10,779 bases of DNA. Source: Spirochaetota bacterium (GTDB lineage Bacteria; Spirochaetota; Spirochaetia; Treponematales; Rectinemataceae). Below the pieces are notes generated by a model. The model saw only the letters and a list, made by a program, of their open reading frames with translations. It was not told the origin of the DNA and did not search any database. The stretch spans positions 1 through 10,779 of the forward strand of contig JAEZSM010000015.1 in the NCBI GenBank assembly GCA_023421875.1. The letters run 5' to 3'. The stretch's first letter is position 1; every line of letters begins with the position of its first letter. Of this stretch, positions 6,599 to 10,779 are shown in pieces. Made by a program: the position numbers and the translations under genes.

Positions 6599-7865
6599 CG
6601 GTTCCCGGGGGGACTACCATGTTCTTGGGAATCACTATCACGCCATCTACCACGTAATGGGTGGCGTATTCCCCCTCTGCCCTGGGCAGATCGTCAATAC
6701 CGATGCGGCAATTGGAGCCTATTCTGGCGTTCTTGTCGATTATAGCCTTCCGTAAAATGCTTCCCCCTCCGATGCCGATGTTGGGGATGCCCTGCTTCTC
6801 GTTGAGTTTTTTATCCTCTTCACTCTCGTAATGATCCGCGCCCATGCAGACCACCCCGTCCAGGCTAGCCCCCGATTCTATAATGGTGCGTATACCCACA
6901 ATGGAGCGGCGGATGGATGCGTTGGTGATAATGCAGCCGTCGGTGGCCAGGGCCTGGTTGAGGGTGCAGTAATTCAGCTTGGATGAGGGCAGGTTTCTGT
7001 TATGGGTATAGATGGGGTTTTCCTCATCGTAGAAATTGAACTTGGGGTTGATATCCGTGAGCTGGATATTGGCATCGTAAAAGCTCTTGATGGTTCCAAT
7101 ATCTTCCCAGTATCCGTCGAAGAGATAGGCGTTGATCTTTTCCTTTTCGAGGATTTCGGGGATCACTTCCTTGCCGAAATCGTTGGCATCCCCAGCCAAG
7201 GCCTCTTCCATGAGGTCGGCGTCGAATATGTAGATGCCCATGCTTGCCAGGTATTCCTTTTCTGGCGATGAGCCGGCGGGTTTGATGTCCATGGGCAGCC
7301 TGTACTCCGTGATGTCTTTGCTGGGACCCGGTTTTTCCAAAAACCGCTCAATGAAGGAATCGGCTTTAGTCTTGATGATGCCCAGGGCTGAGGCTGTCTC
7401 CCTGTCCACAAGGGTTCCTGCTATTGTGAGCCTGGCTTTGGATGCAAGGTGCTGCTCGAACATCTCGTCCAAGTTCATTCTATAGAGCTGGTCGCCCGAT
7501 ACTATGAGATAATGAGAAGGTTTCTGGGGCCTGAAATGGATGAGGTTTTTACGCACCGCATCGGCGGTGCCTTCGTACCAGCCGGAGTGGACCGGCGTCT
7601 GTTCGGCTGCCAGTATTTCGACAAAACCTCCTGAAAAACTGTCGAAATTGAAGGACCTTGCTATATGGAGGTGAAGGCTGGCGGAGTTGAACTGGGTGAG
7701 AATGTAGATTTTTTTAAAACCTGCGTTTATGCAATTGGAGATAGGTATGTCCACGATGCGGAACTTTCCGCCGAAGGGCACAGCAGGTTTGGAGCGTTCC
7801 TTAGTGAGAGGGTACAGGCGGGTTCCTTTGCCTCCGCCGAGGACGATGGACAGTACTTTTGGCAT
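6591..7865 (-). CDS. glgC: Glucose-1-phosphate adenylyltransferase (ADP-glucose pyrophosphorylase)
   Basis: The enzyme makes ADP-glucose from glucose 1-phosphate and ATP, the committed step of bacterial glycogen synthesis. The 424-residue protein begins with the nucleotide-binding GGGKGTRLYPLTKERSKPAV (10-29), followed by FRIVDIPISNCINAG (35-49). SGDQLYRM (123-130) holds the catalytic aspartate, FLEKP (175-179) the glucose-1-phosphate-binding lysine, and YWEDIGTI (252-259) another conserved site. The C-terminal third has the left-handed beta-helix hexapeptide character (IIDKNARIGSNCRIG). ATG at 7865 was preferred; AAGGGG precedes it by about five bases, while the GTG at 7880 would place that site inside the gene. 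It is the only gene on the - strand here, divergent from the helicase and convergent with the phosphoribosyltransferase. No other glycogen gene is adjacent. Confidence 0.96.
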   Translation of the reverse strand: MPKVLSIVLGGGKGTRLYPLTKERSKPAVPFGGKFRIVDIPISNCINAGFKKIYILTQFNSASLHLHIARSFNFDSFSGGFVEILAAEQTPVHSGWYEGTADAVRKNLIHFRPQKPSHYLIVSGDQLYRMNLDEMFEQHLASKARLTIAGTLVDRETASALGIIKTKADSFIERFLEKPGPSKDITEYRLPMDIKPAGSSPEKEYLASMGIYIFDADLMEEALAGDANDFGKEVIPEILEKEKINAYLFDGYWEDIGTIKSFYDANIQLTDINPKFNFYDEENPIYTHNRNLPSSKLNYCTLNQALATDGCIITNASIRRSIVGIRTIIESGASLDGVVCMGADHYESEEDKKLNEKQGIPNIGIGGGSILRKAIIDKNARIGSNCRIGIDDLPRAEGEYATHYVVDGVIVIPKNMVVPPGTVI

Positions 7866-7911
7866 ATGCTCCCCTTTCACGCTGGAGTCGGCTCAAGTTT
7901 AGGTACACATC

Positions 7912-7940
7912 TGTTTACCTGCGCGCCCCGCGTGTGTAAA
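7912..7940 (-). promoter_or_regulatory. Candidate glgC promoter
   Basis: On the - strand, TTTACA (plus-strand 7935-7940) and TAAACA (7912-7917) are separated by exactly 17 bp, giving a leader of about 40 bases before the glgC ATG. The -35 is good (five of six), the -10 poor (three of six). It overlaps the candidate promoter of the divergent helicase gene. Confidence 0.3.
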
Positions 7941-7942
7941 GT
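7914..7942 (+). promoter_or_regulatory. Candidate mrfA promoter, possibly leaderless
   Basis: TTTACC (7914-7919) and TAAAGT (7937-7942) are 17 bp apart, each matching the consensus at four of six positions. A start about seven bases after the -10 would fall on or beside the ATG at 7950. No Shine-Dalgarno precedes this ATG, and an in-frame TAG at 7944-7946 rules out an upstream start, so a leaderless mRNA is possible. Confidence 0.3.
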
Positions 7943-7949
7943 ATAGCCT

Positions 7950-10325
7950 ATGATGCAGAAAGCCGCTACAAAATTCTCCGATGATTTCCTGCCCTGGATG
8001 GAGGGTCAAGGCGACGTCGCGTGGGTGAAAACCCTTGCCCCCCGCAGTCCCCGGCTTGTTCCTCTGCCCGGCGATCTGGCGCCGCCACTTGCCGATGCCC
8101 TCAAGGCGAAGGGCATCGATTCGCTGTATACGCATCAGTCTGAATCCTATGAACTGGCTCGATCGAAGCGGAATTTTGTCGTCATAACACCCACAGCCTC
8201 GGGTAAAACCCTCTGCTACAACCTCCCTGTAGTACAGAAGCTTCTGGAGGATCCTGCGGCCCGTGCGCTCTATCTCTTCCCCACGAAAGCTCTTTCCCAG
8301 GATCAGCAGGCAGAGCTCAACGAAGTGGCGCTCGGAGGGGCTCTCCCGGTCAAGATACACACCTACGACGGCGATACGCCCTCCTCGCTGCGGACGGTGG
8401 CGCGGAGTTCGGGCAGGATCATCATCACCAACCCCGACATGCTCCATTCAGGTATCTTGCCCAACCATCCCAAGTGGATCAGTTTCTTTTCCGGGCTCAA
8501 CTACATCGTGGTGGACGAGATGCACAGCTACAGGGGCGTATTTGGCAGCCATGTCGGCAATGTCTTAAGACGCCTTAAGCGGGTGGCGGCCTTTTATGGT
8601 GCCAAACCTAGCTTTATCCTCTGCTCGGCCACGATCGCCAACCCTGTGGAGCTGGCTGAATCACTCATTGAGGAGCCAGTGGACCTGGTGGACGAGAACG
8701 GTTCCGGCTCGGGCGAAAAAATGATCGTGTTCTACAATCCCGCGGTCATCGATCCCATCCAGGGACTGCGGAAAAGCAGCGCCACCGAATCCCAGAAAAT
8801 AGCCCTCGAACTCCTGCGCCGAGGTATAAAGACGATTCTCTTCGCTCGCTCAAGGCTACAAGTAGAGCTCATCGCCTCCTACATAAACCAGAGCCTTGAG
8901 AATCCCCATAACGAAAATTCGAGAATCAGGGTGAGCCCCTATCGTTCGGGCCTCCTGCCATCGGAGCGGAGGGCGATAGAAAAGGGCCTACGCGAGGGTT
9001 CCATCAATGGGGTTGTCTCAACGAATGCCCTGGAGCTGGGCATCGATATAGGAGGCTTGGACGCCTCGGTGATGGCGGGCTATCCGGGGAGCACCGCCTC
9101 CTTTTGGCAGCAGGCGGGAAGGGCGGGCCGGCGAGGCACCGCGTCGATAGCCATATTTGTCGCCACTTCCTCTCCCCTGGACCAGTACTTCGCCCGCCAT
9201 CCCGAATACTTTCTTGCCCAGGCTCCCGAAAGGGCCAGGGTGGATTTGGATAATCCTTATATCTTCATGGATCATGCGAAGTGCGCCGCCTTCGAGCTGC
9301 CCTTCGACGAAGGCGCGGCTTTTGGCGGCCAGAGGCCCTCGGAAGAAAGGGCAGCCCTGACTGCAGAGGCTCTAAGCCTCCTCGAGGAAGAGGGAACCCT
9401 ACGGCTCACCGGCGGGCGCTGGCATTGGTCGGCCGAAGGCTATCCGAGCGAGAAGATATCCCTGCGCTCGGCTACCGCCGACAATATCGTGATAATCGAT
9501 ATGACCGGCGGGGGAAGCCGGGTGATAGGGGAGATGGATCGCCCCAGCGCCAAGGAACTTATCTTCGACAACGCCGTATATATCCACCTGGGGAATCAGT
9601 TCATCGTCAAGAAACTGGACATTGCCAACAAGGTATGCCATGTGGAGCGCAAAAATGTGGATTACTGGACCGATGCCGTGGTGAAGACTGATCTCGAGGT
9701 TCTCACCGAGGATCTGCGATCCGAAACATCCGCTTCCCTGCGTTTTGGCTGGTCAGTGGGCGATGTCCTCGTACGGAGCCAGGCTGAAAAGTTCAAGAAA
9801 TTGCGCTTTCACACCCAGGAGAACGTCGGTTTTGGCGAGATCTCCCTTCCGCCCGAGGAAATGCAGACCCGAGCCCTGGCTCTGCTCTTTCCCGAAGGGA
9901 GCGCGGCCGGCTCATTCCTTTCAAGGCTCGATCCGGCGACGGCAGCGGCCGCGCTCGTCGGATCGGCACGCCTCCTCAAGTCCCTCGCCCCCGCATTTAT
10001 ACTCTGTGATCCCCGCGATCTTGGGGTCTCCGAACGCGTGCGGGACCCGCATTTTTCCATTCCGGCTATTTACCTCTACGACAAGTATCCGGGTGGCACG
10101 GGGCTGGCGGAAGCGCTCACGGAAAAGCTGGACTCGCTGATGGCTGCTGCCCATGAAAGGCTCTATGGCTGCCCCTGCAAGGACGGCTGCCCTTCCTGCA
10201 TTGGCGCCGAGCTGGCAGCGGATACAGAGTACAGCGCAGGCGAGATAGTGCCTCCCGCGAAGAGAGGCGGCCATGGATTCAAGTCGCTGACGGGCGAGTT
10301 TCTCGCCTGCTGCAGTGGGCGCTAA
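7950..10325 (+). CDS. mrfA: MrfA/YprA-like DNA repair helicase with C-terminal Cys cluster
   Basis: The 791-residue superfamily 2 helicase belongs to the YprA/MrfA group (helicase plus DUF1998). RecA domain 1 has the Walker A TPTASGKT at 80-87, PTKALSQDQ at 111-119, the DEMH box at 189-192 and SAT at 226-228. Domain 2 has STNALELGIDIG at 357-368 and the arginine-finger motif QQAGRAGRRG at 387-396. The C-terminal region ends in YDKYPGGTGLAE and a four-cysteine set, C741, C743, C747 and C750 (CPCKDGCPSC), expected to bind metal. In Bacillus subtilis, MrfA with the exonuclease MrfB repairs mitomycin damage independently of UvrABC. Here the exonuclease gene follows 12 bases downstream, strongly supporting the call. 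The start is ATG at 7950 or 7953, just after an in-frame stop. Activity in this organism is inferred. Confidence 0.9.
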   Translation: MMQKAATKFSDDFLPWMEGQGDVAWVKTLAPRSPRLVPLPGDLAPPLADALKAKGIDSLYTHQSESYELARSKRNFVVITPTASGKTLCYNLPVVQKLLEDPAARALYLFPTKALSQDQQAELNEVALGGALPVKIHTYDGDTPSSLRTVARSSGRIIITNPDMLHSGILPNHPKWISFFSGLNYIVVDEMHSYRGVFGSHVGNVLRRLKRVAAFYGAKPSFILCSATIANPVELAESLIEEPVDLVDENGSGSGEKMIVFYNPAVIDPIQGLRKSSATESQKIALELLRRGIKTILFARSRLQVELIASYINQSLENPHNENSRIRVSPYRSGLLPSERRAIEKGLREGSINGVVSTNALELGIDIGGLDASVMAGYPGSTASFWQQAGRAGRRGTASIAIFVATSSPLDQYFARHPEYFLAQAPERARVDLDNPYIFMDHAKCAAFELPFDEGAAFGGQRPSEERAALTAEALSLLEEEGTLRLTGGRWHWSAEGYPSEKISLRSATADNIVIIDMTGGGSRVIGEMDRPSAKELIFDNAVYIHLGNQFIVKKLDIANKVCHVERKNVDYWTDAVVKTDLEVLTEDLRSETSASLRFGWSVGDVLVRSQAEKFKKLRFHTQENVGFGEISLPPEEMQTRALALLFPEGSAAGSFLSRLDPATAAAALVGSARLLKSLAPAFILCDPRDLGVSERVRDPHFSIPAIYLYDKYPGGTGLAEALTEKLDSLMAAAHERLYGCPCKDGCPSCIGAELAADTEYSAGEIVPPAKRGGHGFKSLTGEFLACCSGR

Positions 10326-10337
10326 AGGGAGCTTGCC

Positions 10338-10779
10338 GTGCCGGGGATGAAGGGCAGGTTAACCCGTCTCAAGGCGCTCGGCCTGGTAAAGGCTTCGGAA
10401 TTGCCGCCCTCGGCCCCTGATGCGCCGCTTCCGGTCTTGGAAACGCCGCTCCAGGCTTTGGACGCGAAGCCCTCCTCGCCGAAAACCCACGTTCGTGAGC
10501 GCAGGGAGCGGGGCATCTTTCTCCCCGGCTGGGAGCAAGAGGCGCCTCATGTATTCACGAGGACGGTGGAAACGAGTCTTCTTTTAGATGGAGGGAGCGG
10601 CGCTTTCTTCGATCAAAGCCATTTTATCAACCAGCGAATGCGCAAAAAAAAAGGGGAGGCTCCCCTTTCTCCAGCAGAACTGCCTTATGAGCGCCTCTCC
10701 TTTTTTGACTTCGAAACGACGGGTCTCTCCGGTGGCTCAGGCACAATCGCCTTTCTCGCAGCCATCGGCTATTTCGAGG
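10338..10779 (+). CDS. mrfB: MrfB/YprB-like DEDD exonuclease (3' end beyond window)
   Basis: An open frame without stops runs from GTG 10338 to the window end, giving 147 residues of an incomplete protein. Residues 4-11 (MKGRLTRL) resemble the YprB N-terminus. Residues 122-135, FFDFETTGLSGGSG, match YprB FFDTETTGLGGGAG closely and form exonuclease motif I, with metal-binding D124 and E126. The other DEDD motifs would lie beyond the edge. Between them are a proline/alanine-rich variable segment (about 20-50) and FLPGWEQEAPHVFTRTVE. GTG was preferred because AAGGGAG (10325-10331) lies six bases upstream; ATG at 10347 is the alternative and lacks such a site. The gene follows mrfA by 12 bases and likely shares its transcript. 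An A9 run interrupts it at 10644-10652. Confidence 0.88.
   Translation, partial: MPGMKGRLTRLKALGLVKASELPPSAPDAPLPVLETPLQALDAKPSSPKTHVRERRERGIFLPGWEQEAPHVFTRTVETSLLLDGGSGAFFDQSHFINQRMRKKKGEAPLSPAELPYERLSFFDFETTGLSGGSGTIAFLAAIGYFE
10644..10668. other. A9 tract followed by hairpin inside mrfB
   Basis: Nine A residues (10644-10652) run into a hairpin whose arms AAAGGGGA (10650-10657) and TCCCCTTT (10661-10668) pair perfectly around the 3-base loop GGC. On the + strand this is a slippage-prone homopolymer with a downstream stem. Read on the - strand it is a hairpin followed by nine T residues, the form of an intrinsic terminator. Which role, if any, applies cannot be told from sequence alone. Confidence 0.6.

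Noticed and set aside
7899..8447. 182-codon - strand open frame over the helicase start
   Set aside because: It covers the helicase Walker A region and the intergenic promoter DNA, with no family resemblance.

Overview
The window reads as an ordinary chromosomal stretch of a fairly GC-rich bacterium, most likely a spirochaete of the Treponema group. That placement is an inference. It rests on the SurA-like/Tpn39b-type lipoprotein-sized chaperone directly upstream of nusB, and on the general look of the SecG and HtrA proteins. No rRNA or other phylogenetic marker is present to prove it. Nearly everything is protein-coding, and no tRNA, rRNA, CRISPR array, transposase or phage gene was seen.

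Layout on the + strand: (1) positions 1-1666 hold the 3' part of secG, a small flavodoxin-fold-like protein of unknown function, and a J-domain protein with a TPR-like C-terminus, the last two overlapping by one base. (2) Positions 1667-1918 are an AT-rich intergenic region with four successive inverted repeats, including a perfect 20-bp one, ending in an extended -10 promoter. (3) Positions 1919-4137 form a probable operon: a secreted SurA/PpiC-like chaperone, NusB, and type I methionine aminopeptidase, with nusB and map overlapping by 20 bases. (4) Positions 4297-5826 encode a two-PDZ HtrA/DegP serine protease, followed by a strong GC-rich hairpin. (5) Positions 5978-6598 encode a PRPP-binding phosphoribosyltransferase whose end overlaps, tail to tail, the end of glgC (6591-7865, - strand). 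(6) From 7950, on the + strand and divergent from glgC, comes an MrfA/YprA-type DEAD/DEAH helicase with a C-terminal Cys4 cluster, then the start of an MrfB/YprB-type DEDD exonuclease that runs off the window end.

Two themes stand out. Envelope protein handling is represented by SecG (translocation), a periplasmic chaperone and HtrA (quality control). NusB and Map add transcription elongation and N-terminal methionine removal. The last pair, mrfA-mrfB, is a DNA repair helicase-nuclease couple known from Bacillus subtilis mitomycin repair. Glycogen synthesis is represented by GlgC alone.

The most noteworthy signals beyond ordinary genes are the hairpin array at 1678-1846, and an A9 tract followed immediately by a hairpin inside mrfB, just before its catalytic domain. 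I found no convincing evidence for an entirely new multi-gene system.
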